Positions 15,538 to 23,025 of a DNA stretch of 64,000 nt are shown here, one piece after another; position 1 is the stretch's first letter; each line of letters starts with the position of its first letter. Made by a program: the position numbers and the translations under genes. Origin of the DNA: an uncultured Eubacteriales bacterium (GTDB lineage Bacteria > Bacillota > Clostridia > Oscillospirales > Acutalibacteraceae); NCBI GenBank assembly GCA_900316385.1, contig ONCP01000016.1, forward strand, positions 23,052-87,051, read 5' to 3'. The notes beneath the pieces were generated by a model that saw nothing but the letters and a program-made list of their open reading frames with translations, did not search any database and was not told where the DNA came from.

Positions 15538-18138
15538 TTATCTGAGATGAGTTGTGTTTCCGCCGAGATCGTTGATCTCGCCCGCGGATACGCTGAAAAT
15601 ATTATTGGTGTTCGTCGCCTCAAGGTAGCAATTCTTTACGTTTACGATCGGATACGCCTGTTCGCTTGAGCTCTGCCCCTTTGTGCGGATCGCGTAGATA
15701 CCGTTCCTGAACTTGGCGTTTTCAACGTTAACGTGCGCGTTGTGCGTTACGTACATTCCGCCGTACTGCGTAAAGCCCGACTGATAGAAGCAATAGAAAT
15801 CGCCGCCCGTGATCTCGGCTCCCTTGCCGCCGAGATACGCTCCGCCGTGTGTCGGAGAACAGAACGAACCGCCCTTGATATAGAACATAGCGTCGTTATA
15901 GTTGCTTATGCCCGTGTTGCCGCCCTTGACAAGCACCGCGCCGTCGTCCTCGTCGATCGTGATCTTGCTGTTATTCTTTGCCACGATACCGATATTTCGC
16001 GTGGTATTGCTGCTGTCGTCAACGGCAGGAACCGAAATCGCCGTGCCCGAGCACCTGAGAGTCGAAGCCCCTGTCGTGTAAATACCGTAAATGCCGTACG
16101 ATTTTCCCGTTGTTTTCGAGAGGATATCACAGCCGATCACACTGATGTCCGCGCTGTCCGACGTCAGCACGCCGATCGCGTACGCCTCACCAGCCGCCGC
16201 GAGCGACGTTCTGAATTTTGAGCCTCTTATATCGGCTTTTACGTTGGAATTGACCGAGATACCCAAAAGAGAGCTTCCGCCGTCCTTGAGTCCGCAATTG
16301 AAATTAAAAACATTGCCGCTGCACAGAAGGTTCATGCTCTGCGCGGGAGTATCTTCCGCTTTCTTTACGGACACGCCTATAAACTGATTCGCCGTACCGC
16401 TCATATTTATTACGCTGTCGCTCAGCTCGGCTGAGCTCGCCGCGTCGTAAAAGGAAACCGCGTAGGCGCAATAATCGGCGCTGTCGCTGCGCATTGTGAT
16501 CGAGGTGTTTTTTACGCTGCTTTCGTCAGCGTAAAGCCTGAGCGCGGTAGCGGAATATCGCGCGTCGGAGCTGATTACGCATCCGCTGACAGCGGCGCTG
16601 TCGCATTCCTTAGCCGCATTCACGAGAAACGAGCTGACGTTTTCAGCCGAGTTGTTTCCGCTGAACTCAAGGCTCGAGTCGGCAAGGGTCAGACTTCCCG
16701 ACTGAGGCTGGATCACGCCCGTAAACTGAGCGTCGGAGCGAACGGAGAAATCGCAGTCCTTGATCACCGCTGCGGAGGTCGTAACAACCGCGCCGCACAT
16801 TCCGCTCGTGTTTGTGTAGTCGATGTCAAAGCGGCAGCCGTTCATCACAGCTTTGGCTCCGCGGTTGAACACTCCGCCGAACGTAGAGACGGAATTAACG
16901 GTGCTGAAGGTAACGTTATTGAAATATATGTCACCCACGCTGTACGTAAAGTAGGGGGCGCTCTCCCCCGCGCTGACGGTTCCGTTGGAGAGCTTCACCT
17001 CTCCCGAACTGAGAAACGGCATTGCTCCGACGTTGAGCGTGTTGCCGTTGAGGTTTATCTCCGCCTTTTTGGAAAAAGCGCCCTTTGTACATAACGCGTC
17101 GGCAAACAAACTGATATACGCCGTATTGTCCCTGATATACATCGAGGCGACCGCGCCCGACCTGCTTTGAGTGCCGTTCTCCGTTGTGAGAGCGTTCGCG
17201 TCAGCCTTGACTGCGTCAAAGGATGTATAGTAGCGTGTGTTGTCGCGCGCGTACTCCGCTGAGTCGAGGCTCGCTTGACAGCCGCCCATCGTGTCGGTAC
17301 CGCCGTATTTGCCGTACGCCGTTCTGAGCGTTGAGTTGGCGTCGTAATATCTGATGTAGGCTCTCGCGGCAATATCCTTGTCGGTCATATTCCTCGACTC
17401 GTCGTCCTCGTAGGTCACGGCGAGCGTGTAAAGCCTGTAAGAATCTGTGTTTCTGTAATCGGATACGCCGTTGCACTTTATATTTTTGACAAAGCCCTGA
17501 AAGCTGCCTGTCGCCGCTGTGGTGTCAACGCCGTTTACGTTGCCGCCGTTGTAGCCGAGCGAGTACAGATCGGGATCGACCTTGTTGCCCGCGTAGGCGA
17601 ACCAGTTGTCGATATTGCTTTTCTTGGTCGCGACAAAGCCGTACTCCACCGCCTCGCCGTCCGTTTCAAGCTGTGAAAGTCCGTCAAGACCGCTGAGAAG
17701 GCTCTCGCTCAGCGCGGTGATAAAGCGCAGACCGCCGTCCTCGCCGCGAAGCTGAACGCCGAGAAGCTCAAAGCCGCCGAAGCTGTCGCCGAGGATCAAA
17801 TCACTCTCCGAGGGCGTGACCTCGCCTGCTTCCAGCCAGTGAGCGTACACGCGCGTGTCCTCCGAAAAGCCGTCGGTAGAAAAGTTGACGGGACTGTCGT
17901 CGCCGTTTTCGTCGTAGTACCAGCCCTTGAAAAAGCTGTTTTGCCTGTGAGGAACGTCATAGAACGCCGCGATCCTGCCGCCCTGCGCGACCTCCGCGGT
18001 GCGGAACACATTTCCGTCGGAGACAAAGCTTACCGATACCATCTCGTCATTCTCGACCGCTCCCGCGCAAACGCAGACTGTCGAAAAGATGACCAAAACA
18101 AGCAGCGCGGCGGTGATTTTTCCGAATAGCTTTTTCAT
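15538..18138 (-). CDS. Secreted surface protein: InlB-type repeat, unnamed domain, beta-helix
   Basis: 866 residues. A signal peptide (cleavage near CAGA) is followed by an InlB B-type repeat at ~32-108 (FFKGWYYDENGDD, VYAHW), the same unnamed domain as in the 888-residue protein at ~124-290 (GVQLRGEDGGLRFIT, YGFV, VNGVDTT, ARAYIRYYDANSTLRTAYGKYGGT, GGC), and a long right-handed beta-helix to the end. Domain order is swapped compared with the first protein, where the beta-helix comes first. No cell-wall sorting signal is visible. The start lies 3 bp after a related small peptide gene (TAAACAATG), so both are translated from one message. Confidence 0.85.
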   Translation of the reverse strand: MKKLFGKITAALLVLVIFSTVCVCAGAVENDEMVSVSFVSDGNVFRTAEVAQGGRIAAFYDVPHRQNSFFKGWYYDENGDDSPVNFSTDGFSEDTRVYAHWLEAGEVTPSESDLILGDSFGGFELLGVQLRGEDGGLRFITALSESLLSGLDGLSQLETDGEAVEYGFVATKKSNIDNWFAYAGNKVDPDLYSLGYNGGNVNGVDTTAATGSFQGFVKNIKCNGVSDYRNTDSYRLYTLAVTYEDDESRNMTDKDIAARAYIRYYDANSTLRTAYGKYGGTDTMGGCQASLDSAEYARDNTRYYTSFDAVKADANALTTENGTQSRSGAVASMYIRDNTAYISLFADALCTKGAFSKKAEINLNGNTLNVGAMPFLSSGEVKLSNGTVSAGESAPYFTYSVGDIYFNNVTFSTVNSVSTFGGVFNRGAKAVMNGCRFDIDYTNTSGMCGAVVTTSAAVIKDCDFSVRSDAQFTGVIQPQSGSLTLADSSLEFSGNNSAENVSSFLVNAAKECDSAAVSGCVISSDARYSATALRLYADESSVKNTSITMRSDSADYCAYAVSFYDAASSAELSDSVINMSGTANQFIGVSVKKAEDTPAQSMNLLCSGNVFNFNCGLKDGGSSLLGISVNSNVKADIRGSKFRTSLAAAGEAYAIGVLTSDSADISVIGCDILSKTTGKSYGIYGIYTTGASTLRCSGTAISVPAVDDSSNTTRNIGIVAKNNSKITIDEDDGAVLVKGGNTGISNYNDAMFYIKGGSFCSPTHGGAYLGGKGAEITGGDFYCFYQSGFTQYGGMYVTHNAHVNVENAKFRNGIYAIRTKGQSSSEQAYPIVNVKNCYLEATNTNNIFSVSAGEINDLGGNTTHLR

Positions 18139-18141
18139 TGT

Positions 18142-18300
18142 TTATCTCAACTCCCCTATCTGCGAAAAATCAAAATCGCCTAATCCCGCGGCGTTTATTA
18201 TTTTGTTGTCAGCCTGATCCGAGCCCGCGAGCGCGTCGGGGCAGTCGTAAATAACAAGCTCCAGCTCAGGCTCCTTATACTGTTTATACTGTGCTTCCAA
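18142..18300 (-). CDS. 52-residue peptide paired with the second beta-helix surface protein
   Basis: Uses a TTG start with GGAG 8 bases upstream and ends 3 bp before the surface-protein ATG. The product has YKEPELEL near the start, a CPDALAGS centre and an acidic GDFDFSQIGEL end, with no signal peptide. Gapless alignment to the 48-residue peptide at 8344-8490 keeps Y, P, DAL, S, DN, DF and L at the same spacing over 44 positions, with matching hydrophobic positions after the Pro. The TTG start and small size mean standard gene callers would probably miss it. Function unknown; cytoplasmic unless exported by a dedicated route. Confidence 0.75.
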   Translation of the reverse strand: MEAQYKQYKEPELELVIYDCPDALAGSDQADNKIINAAGLGDFDFSQIGELR

Positions 18301-18432
18301 TATAACATCTCCTTTTTGCCTGATTATTATATCATAATCGTCAATTCTTCAACAATTGGCAGAATTAATGAAAAATAGCTTTTAATTATTTTGTTGTTAT
18401 GATATAATAGCCAGAGATAAGGAGAAGGTATT

Positions 18433-19764
18433 ATGAAAAAACAAATGACCTACCGTCAGTACGCTAACAGGAAAAAGCGCCGCGGAAAAGCGCTCGCGGT
18501 GCTCGCGGGCGTGCTGGCATTCATAATTGTCGCGGGACTTGTGACGCTGGGAGGGTATATTATACTGAAGCCGAGGCTCGGCGCCGTTCACGGGCTAAAA
18601 GTCAGAGGCGTGGCGGTATCAACGGTCGAGCTTGAATGGGACAGGCTCTCAAATGCCGAGGGGTATTTTCTTTACTCCAAGAGCGGCACCGAAAAATACA
18701 AAAAGGTCGCCGACGTAACGGAGACCTCCTATAAATTCCGCAATCTTAATCAGGCGACGGAGTACGATTTTCGTGTAGTCGCCCACAACGACGAGATTAC
18801 GAGCGACAAAAAGGCGGCTGTTTCCGCCTTTACATATCCCGAAAAGCCCTCGATCACGCTCGCGCGGTCAAAATCCGAGGGCACCGCGGACATACAGTGG
18901 CAGAAAAACACCGAGGCGGACGAGTATGTGCTGAGGTACAAGCCCGTTACCGAGGAATCCTACGCCGCCGAAAACACGCTCAGGCTCAGCGTTGACGAGG
19001 GAAGCACGATACAGCTTGAGGAGCTGACACCCGACCTCACCTACGACGTGAGTATGAGAACGATCGTCAGGCACAGGGACGAGGTCTACCGAAGCGAATG
19101 GAGCAAGGCGAGGGTCACGATCCACAAGGACGCGCCCGAAAAGAAGGTCAACCCGGGTCAAAAGATGATCGCGCTGACCTTTGACGACGGCCCGAGCTAC
19201 AACAAGGCGAGCGACCGCATTCTTGACACTCTGGAAAAATACGACGCCAAGGCGACCTTCTTTATGATCGGAGAGAACGCGGAGAGCCTGCCCAAGAACG
19301 TCAAGCGCAAGGCAAAGCTCGGTATGGAGATCGGCAGTCATTCATGGGATCACACGCATTACGGCGAAAAGGTCACCGACGACGACATCAGCAAGGCTAA
19401 CGAGGCGATAATGAAGATCACGGGCAAATTCCCGACCGCCTTCCGCTCTCCGGGCGGTATCACCTCAAAGAATATCCTCAAGAAGTGCAAAAAGGAGAAC
19501 CTGCCCGTTTATTACTGGTCGATCGACACTGCCGACTGGCAGACCCGCAAGGCGAAAACCACCGTTGACCGCGTTATCAAAAACGCCGAGGACGGCGACA
19601 TCGTGCTTATGCACGAGATATATGAGGAAACCGCGGACGCCGTCGAGAAGATCGTGCCCAAGCTCATCAAAAAGGGCTTTAAGCTTGTCACCTGCGCCGA
19701 GCTCATCGAGGCAAAAACAGGCGAAAAGCCTCAGGCAGGCGTGGAATATTTCAGCGGAAAATGA
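18433..19764 (+). CDS. Membrane-anchored polysaccharide deacetylase with two fibronectin III domains
   Basis: 443 residues: a Lys/Arg-rich N-terminus, one transmembrane span (~residues 22-46), two FnIII domains (~50-135 and ~137-232, with ATEYDFRVVAHN and LTYDVSMRT) and a NodB/CE4 deacetylase domain (~240-430). CE4 motifs are present: TFDDGPS, GSHSWDHTHYG, FRSPGG, DTADWQ and IVLMHE. The enzyme would remove acetyl groups from peptidoglycan or another cell-wall glycan, outside the cell. Start has AAGGAGAAGG 5-6 bases upstream, and an extended -10 TGATATAAT lies about 30 bp upstream. Confidence 0.9.
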   Translation: MKKQMTYRQYANRKKRRGKALAVLAGVLAFIIVAGLVTLGGYIILKPRLGAVHGLKVRGVAVSTVELEWDRLSNAEGYFLYSKSGTEKYKKVADVTETSYKFRNLNQATEYDFRVVAHNDEITSDKKAAVSAFTYPEKPSITLARSKSEGTADIQWQKNTEADEYVLRYKPVTEESYAAENTLRLSVDEGSTIQLEELTPDLTYDVSMRTIVRHRDEVYRSEWSKARVTIHKDAPEKKVNPGQKMIALTFDDGPSYNKASDRILDTLEKYDAKATFFMIGENAESLPKNVKRKAKLGMEIGSHSWDHTHYGEKVTDDDISKANEAIMKITGKFPTAFRSPGGITSKNILKKCKKENLPVYYWSIDTADWQTRKAKTTVDRVIKNAEDGDIVLMHEIYEETADAVEKIVPKLIKKGFKLVTCAELIEAKTGEKPQAGVEYFSGK

Positions 19765-19768
19765 GAGG

Positions 19769-20112
19769 CGGTAGTTAGTAGTCAGTTAAAGTAAAAATGA
19801 GAAATGAGAAAATGAGAAATGAGAAATGGTTGTCGAGTCCATAAGTCGGTTTTTTCTCACAAATCGGTGCCCGAGCTATTGATAACGGATATAATTCTGT
19901 TAAAGTGAAACAGTCGATTCATCTATCGTAAAGGTAAAGGCAGACTACTTGGCTCCCCCACTGGGGGAGCTGTCGCCGACAGGCGACTGAGGGGGTGTAG
20001 CGGAGTGACTATGAACGACGTTTTGTCTCCCGACCGAAATGTTTAATGAAAAAATATTTCTCCTTTCTTCTTTCTCCTTTCTCATTTCAAAAAAACTTTC
20101 CACTTTCAACCC
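19769..20112 (+). repeat. Dispersed mosaic repeat R1, alpha-tail copy
   Basis: TAGTTAG heptads, GAGAAAT heptads, R1 core (GTCGAGTCCATAAGTCGG, CGGTGCCCGAGCTATTGATAA), alpha tail with GGCTCCCCCACTGGGGGAGC and TGTCGCCGACAGGCGAC, then TTTCTCC and CTTTCAA heptads. First half of the 623-bp gene-free stretch before hslO. Confidence 0.85.
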
Positions 20113-20387
20113 GTGAGCCACGGAAGCCGATTCCGCCTTTGGAAAGTATTGCGTTTGTAATAAACATCATCAACGGCGGGTCAAGCTTCGTAGATGAACC
20201 TGTCCTCCAGCAGCAAGTCGGTGCGCAAGTGGGACAACGGACTTCTGACAGAGGCACACCAAACCAGACGTGGAAGAATAAAAAGATGAACCTGTCCTCC
20301 AGCAGCAAGTCGGTGAGGACGCCCACGCAAGTGGGACAACGGACTTCTGACAGAGGCACACCAAACCAGACGAGGAGATATAAAAAA
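20113..20387 (+). repeat. R2 repeats and left arm of a long inverted repeat, ending in the hslO ribosome site
   Basis: 20125-20215 (CGATTCCGCCTTTGGAAAG ... GGCGGGTCAAGCTTCGTAG ... GTCCTCCAGCAGCAAGTCGG) is an almost exact inverted copy of 21965-22055. It is followed by two R2 units (each GTGGGACAACGGACTTCTG, ACAGAGGCACACCAAACCAG). The second ends in ACGAGGAGATATAAAAAAATG, the start of hslO. Confidence 0.88.
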
Positions 20388-21269
20388 ATGGATAAGATAA
20401 TCAGAACGATCACCTCCGACGGAGCGGTCACGGCGGCTGCCGTAGATTGCTCTGACATCGTATTTACCGCGCAGGCGCTGCACAAGACCTCGCCCGTGGC
20501 GACGGCCGCGTTCGGCAGACTTCTGGCGGCAGGCTCGATCATGGGAGCGAGCCTGAAACAGGAGAGCGCGAAAATCAACCTGAGCGTCAAGGGCGACGGA
20601 CCGCTGGGCACTGTGTTTGTCGCGGGTGACTCGCGCGGAAACGTCAGGGGCTACGTCACAAACCCCGACTGCCCCACGGAATATTATGAGAACGGCAAGC
20701 TGAACGTCGCGAAGGCTGTCGGCAAATACGGCACGCTGGGCGTTATCCGCGACTACGGCTCGGGCGAGCCCTATATCGGACAGGTGCCGCTGGTCAGCGG
20801 CGAGATAGCCGAGGACATCACGAGCTACTTCGCCGTATCGGAGCAGATCCCGACCGTATGCGCGCTCGGAGTTCTGCTTGACAAAAAGGACGGAAAGGTG
20901 CTTTTCGCGGGCGGACTTTTGATCCAGCTCCTGCCGGGAGCGTTTGAGGACACGATCGAAAAGCTTGAGAAAAACATCTCTCAGCTTGAACCGATCACCA
21001 CGATGTTTGCCAAGGGAATGAGCATTCTCGACATCTGCAAGACCGCGCTCGCGGGCTTTGAGGTTGAGGTGCTGGACGAATTCCCCGTCAACTACGTATG
21101 CGGCTGCTCCAAAGATAAGATCGAGAGCTACTTCAACGGTCTGCCCGAGGATGAGCTGAGAGCGTGCGTCGGCGAAAACGGAGTTGCCGAGGTCAAATGT
21201 CGGTTCTGCAACAAGACATACCGTTTTACCGAGGACGATATTGAAAAGATTTTGAATAACCGAAAATAA
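20388..21269 (+). CDS. hslO: Hsp33 redox-regulated chaperone
   Basis: 293 residues, normal for Hsp33. The C-terminal zinc-binding redox switch is complete: CGCS at ~237 and CRFC about 30 residues later (CxC...CxxC). Under oxidative stress the cysteines form disulfides and the protein becomes a holdase in the cytoplasm. The start is the ATGGA after GAGGAGATATAAAAA; 114 extra upstream codons in frame are only repeat DNA. Its 5' leader is a dispersed R2 repeat, and hslO with the downstream tRNA cluster is bracketed by inverted repeats. Confidence 0.93.
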   Translation: MDKIIRTITSDGAVTAAAVDCSDIVFTAQALHKTSPVATAAFGRLLAAGSIMGASLKQESAKINLSVKGDGPLGTVFVAGDSRGNVRGYVTNPDCPTEYYENGKLNVAKAVGKYGTLGVIRDYGSGEPYIGQVPLVSGEIAEDITSYFAVSEQIPTVCALGVLLDKKDGKVLFAGGLLIQLLPGAFEDTIEKLEKNISQLEPITTMFAKGMSILDICKTALAGFEVEVLDEFPVNYVCGCSKDKIESYFNGLPEDELRACVGENGVAEVKCRFCNKTYRFTEDDIEKILNNRK

Positions 21270-21284
21270 ATTTTTAAAAAAGTG

Positions 21285-21313
21285 TTGACATTTATCGGCG
21301 GTTGTGATATTAT
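21285..21313 (+). promoter_or_regulatory. Promoter of the tRNA cluster
   Basis: TTGACA, 17 bp, TATTAT, about 30 bp before tRNA-Val. Confidence 0.9.
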
Positions 21314-21344
21314 AACATAGTCGCCGATAACGACGCGACAATGT

Positions 21345-21420
21345 GGGAGCTTAGCTCAGCTGGGAGAGCATCTGCCTTACAAGCAGAGGGTCACAGGTTC
21401 GAGCCCTGTAGTTCCCACCA
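21345..21420 (+). tRNA. tRNA-Val (anticodon TAC)
   Basis: 76 nt with encoded CCA. Acceptor GGGAGCT/AGTTCCC, anticodon loop CTTACAA, T arm ACAGGTTCGAGCCCTGT. Confidence 0.96.
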
Positions 21421-21464
21421 CAATTAAATAAAACGTCATATGTACGCATACTGACTTTTTATAT

Positions 21465-21541
21465 GGCCCGGTAGTTCAGTTGGTTAGAACGCTAGCCTGT
21501 CACGCTAGAGGTCGACGGTTCGAACCCGTTCCGGGTCGCCA
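21465..21541 (+). tRNA. tRNA-Asp (anticodon GTC)
   Basis: 77 nt with encoded CCA. Acceptor GGCCCGG/CCGGGTC, anticodon loop CTGTCAC. Confidence 0.96.
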
Positions 21542-21547
21542 TAATGT

Positions 21548-21623
21548 GCCTCTGTAGCTCAGTCGGTAGAGCAGGGGACTGAAAATCCCCGTGTCGATGG
21601 TTCGATTCCGTCCGGAGGCACCA
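21548..21623 (+). tRNA. tRNA-Phe (anticodon GAA)
   Basis: 76 nt with encoded CCA. Acceptor GCCTCTG/CGGAGGC, anticodon loop CTGAAAA. Confidence 0.96.
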
Positions 21624-21626
21624 TAT

Positions 21627-21702
21627 GCGGATGTAGCTCATCTGGTAGAGCGCCACCTTGCCAAGGTGGAGGTAGCGAGTTCGAGCCTCGTCATCCGCTC
21701 CA
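21627..21702 (+). tRNA. tRNA-Gly (anticodon GCC)
   Basis: 76 nt with encoded CCA. Acceptor GCGGATG/CATCCGC, anticodon stem CACCT/AGGTG with GCC in the loop. Confidence 0.96.
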
Positions 21703-21705
21703 TTT

Positions 21706-21754
21706 ATCACTCGATTGAGCTACGGAGAACAGCAATTTCGAGTGATATTTTTTT
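21706..21754 (+). terminator. Intrinsic terminator between tRNA-Gly and tRNA-Cys
   Basis: ATCACTCGA/TCGAGTGAT stem (9 bp) with a 24-base loop, followed by seven Ts. It would leave tRNA-Cys to read-through or to its own promoter. Confidence 0.6.
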
Positions 21755-21778
21755 ATCACTTATCATACATTTTAATAC

Positions 21779-21853
21779 GGCGACGTAGCCAAGTGGTAAG
21801 GCACGGGTCTGCAAAACCCTGATTCACCAGTTCAAATCTGGTCGTCGCCTCCA
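21779..21853 (+). tRNA. tRNA-Cys (anticodon GCA)
   Basis: 75 nt with encoded CCA. Acceptor GGCGACG/CGTCGCC, anticodon loop CTGCAAA. Confidence 0.96.
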
Positions 21854-21859
21854 ACCAAA

Positions 21860-21889
21860 AAACTCACATCATCCGATGTGAGTTTTTTT
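21860..21889 (+). terminator. Terminator of the tRNA cluster
   Basis: ACTCACATC/GATGTGAGT followed by TTTTTTT. Confidence 0.9.
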
Positions 21890-21891
21890 CT

Positions 21892-22131
21892 TTGTCCACG
21901 TCTTGTTAGTTGCGGCTCTGTCAGAAATGCGGTTTCCCACTTACCTGCGTGCACTCACCGACTTGCTGCTGGAGGACAGGTTCATCTACGAAGCTTGACC
22001 CGCCGTTGATGATGTTTATTACAAACGCAATACTTTCCAAAGGCGGAATCGGACGGGTTGAAAGTGGAAAGTGGAAAGTTTTTTTGAAAGGAGAAAGGAG
22101 AAATAAAGGTCGGGGAGAAACGTTCGCGAGA
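21892..22131 (-). repeat. R2 copy, right inverted-repeat arm and R1 beta end abutting truncated iscS
   Basis: From left to right: an R2 unit (GTCCACGTCTTGTTAG, GGTTTCCCACTTACC, CACTCACCGACTTGCTGCTGG), the inverted-repeat arm 21965-22055, GAAAGTG heptads, TTTTTTTGAAA, GAGAAAG heptads and TAAAGGTCGGGGAGAAACG, where iscS-like coding sequence starts. Confidence 0.85.
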
Positions 22132-22614
22132 ACCGAAAATCCGGCAGGGATAGTCGCGATGGTCGCGGCGCTAAAGGAATCGGTCGCGAATATGGACAAA
22201 AACAACGCCCATATGACGAAGATCAGAGACCGCCTCATCAAGGGTCTGTCCGAGATCCCTCACAGCGCGCTCAACGGCGACGCCGAAAAGCGCCTCGCGG
22301 GAAACGTGAATTTCAGCTTTGAGGGAATCGAGGGCGAGTCCATTCTCATATTATTGGATCAGAAGGGTATCTCCGCTTCGTCTGGAAGCGCGTGCACCTC
22401 GGGCGCGCTCGACCCCAGCCACGTTCTGCTCTCCATCGGGCGCATACACGACGTGGCGCACGGCTCGCTGAGGCTGAGTATCGGCGAGGACATCACCGAG
22501 GACGAGGCGGACTACATTATCAGCTCGGTCAAAGAGGTCGTCGAATGGCTGAGGGGCTTCTCCCCCGTCTGGCGCGATCTTGTCGCGGGCAAAAAGGATT
22601 TTATTTTAAAATAA
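22132..22614 (+). pseudogene. iscS: Cysteine desulfurase (IscS/NifS), 5'-truncated remnant
   Basis: Only the last ~160 residues of an approximately 390-residue cysteine desulfurase are present, starting at TENPAGIVAMVAALKES (full enzymes read RAGTENVAGIVG here). The active-site loop SSGSACTSG is kept, but the PLP-binding lysine and cofactor domain are gone. The coding sequence is joined to dispersed repeat R1 exactly where repeat GCGAGAACC resembles the gene's own G-T-E codons, which suggests recombination at microhomology. No start codon with a ribosome site fits. The intact gene would have paired with the scaffold remnant 12 bp downstream. An assembly join at the repeat is an alternative explanation. 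Confidence 0.85.
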
Positions 22615-22626
22615 GGAGTTTTTGAT

Positions 22627-22764
22627 ATGGCACTTTACAGTGAAAAGGTTATGGATCACTTCCTCCACCCGCGCAACGTCGGCACGATCGAGAACGCCGA
22701 CGGAATCGGCGAGGAGGCTATCCAAAAGGCGCTTGAGGACTACAATTCAAAAAATTTTAAATAA
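22627..22764 (+). pseudogene. iscU: Iron-sulfur scaffold (IscU/NifU-like), internal deletion
   Basis: 45 codons from an ATG with AAGGAG upstream. The first 29 residues (MALYSEKVMDHF, HPRNVGTIENADGIGE) are the normal IscU N-terminus and the last 16 (EAIQKALEDYNSKN) the normal C-terminus. About 80 residues between them, with all three cluster-binding cysteines, are missing in frame. The junction lies at GAG/GAG microhomology. The product cannot hold an Fe-S cluster. It follows truncated iscS, so the whole ISC pair is non-functional here and Fe-S assembly must use another system. Confidence 0.82.
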
Positions 22765-22779
22765 ATTCTACTAATCCTA

Positions 22780-22808
22780 TTGACAAAGTAGGTTATAGGC
22801 GTTATAAT
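22780..22808 (+). promoter_or_regulatory. Promoter of the cysteine leader and metY-cysK genes
   Basis: Perfect consensus TTGACA, 17 bp, TATAAT; transcript start expected near 22815. Confidence 0.93.
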
Positions 22809-22838
22809 ACGATTGCAATCAAGAAAGGAGGAAGCAAA

Positions 22839-22940
22839 ATGTTGAACCGAACAGCCAAAGAACAATATTGCGCTATGTGTTGCCGAATGCTTTACTCCCG
22901 GGCATACGACTGTTTTCGCGCGCCGCGAAATCGATGTTGA
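22839..22940 (+). CDS. Cysteine-rich leader peptide
   Basis: 33 codons with AAAGGAGG 7 bases before the ATG, directly after a consensus promoter and upstream of the cysteine-biosynthesis genes. Five of 33 residues are Cys (positions 11, 14, 15, 25, 33), with a CAMCC cluster in the middle. Ribosome stalling at Cys14-15 when Cys-tRNA is scarce would leave 22895-22904 free to pair downstream. The peptide itself is not expected to have a function. Identification rests on codon content, position and the overlapping RNA structures; no homologue is claimed. Confidence 0.8.
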   Translation: MLNRTAKEQYCAMCCRMLYSRAYDCFRAPRNRC

Positions 22941-22980
22941 GTAATTCTCCGATTGCCCGGGAGACGCCCTCTCGGGCAAT
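22895..22980 (+). promoter_or_regulatory. Cysteine-responsive attenuator with mutually exclusive hairpins
   Basis: Terminator-like stem: 22952-22963 with 22969-22980 (ATTGCCCGGGAG/CTCTCGGGCAAT, 12 bp, 5-base loop), followed by a weak AUUUAU tract. Competing stem: CTCCCGGGCA (22895-22904, leader codons 19-22) pairs perfectly over 10 bp with TGCCCGGGAG (22954-22963), the 5' arm of the first. A third stem TTTCGCG/CGCGAAA (22914-22930) lies between them and may act as a pause hairpin. The geometry fits trp/phe-type transcription attenuation. The weak U tract is the main doubt. Confidence 0.7.
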
Positions 22981-23025
22981 ATTTATGCAAAAAAACAATT
23001 CATAGATTCTGAAAGGATAATTACA

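Noticed and set aside
19769..20112. Integrated phage or insertion-sequence end
   Set aside because: No transposase, integrase or terminal inverted repeat with target duplication; the same mosaic lies in many gaps.
20046..20387. 114-codon N-terminal extension of hslO
   Set aside because: Consists entirely of repeat DNA (heptads, inverted-repeat arm, R2); Hsp33 begins at the ATG after GAGGAG.
22952..22980. T-box riboswitch for cysteine upstream of metY
   Set aside because: No GGTGGNACC-type T-box sequence or specifier stem; the Cys-rich ORF and competing stems explain the leader better.
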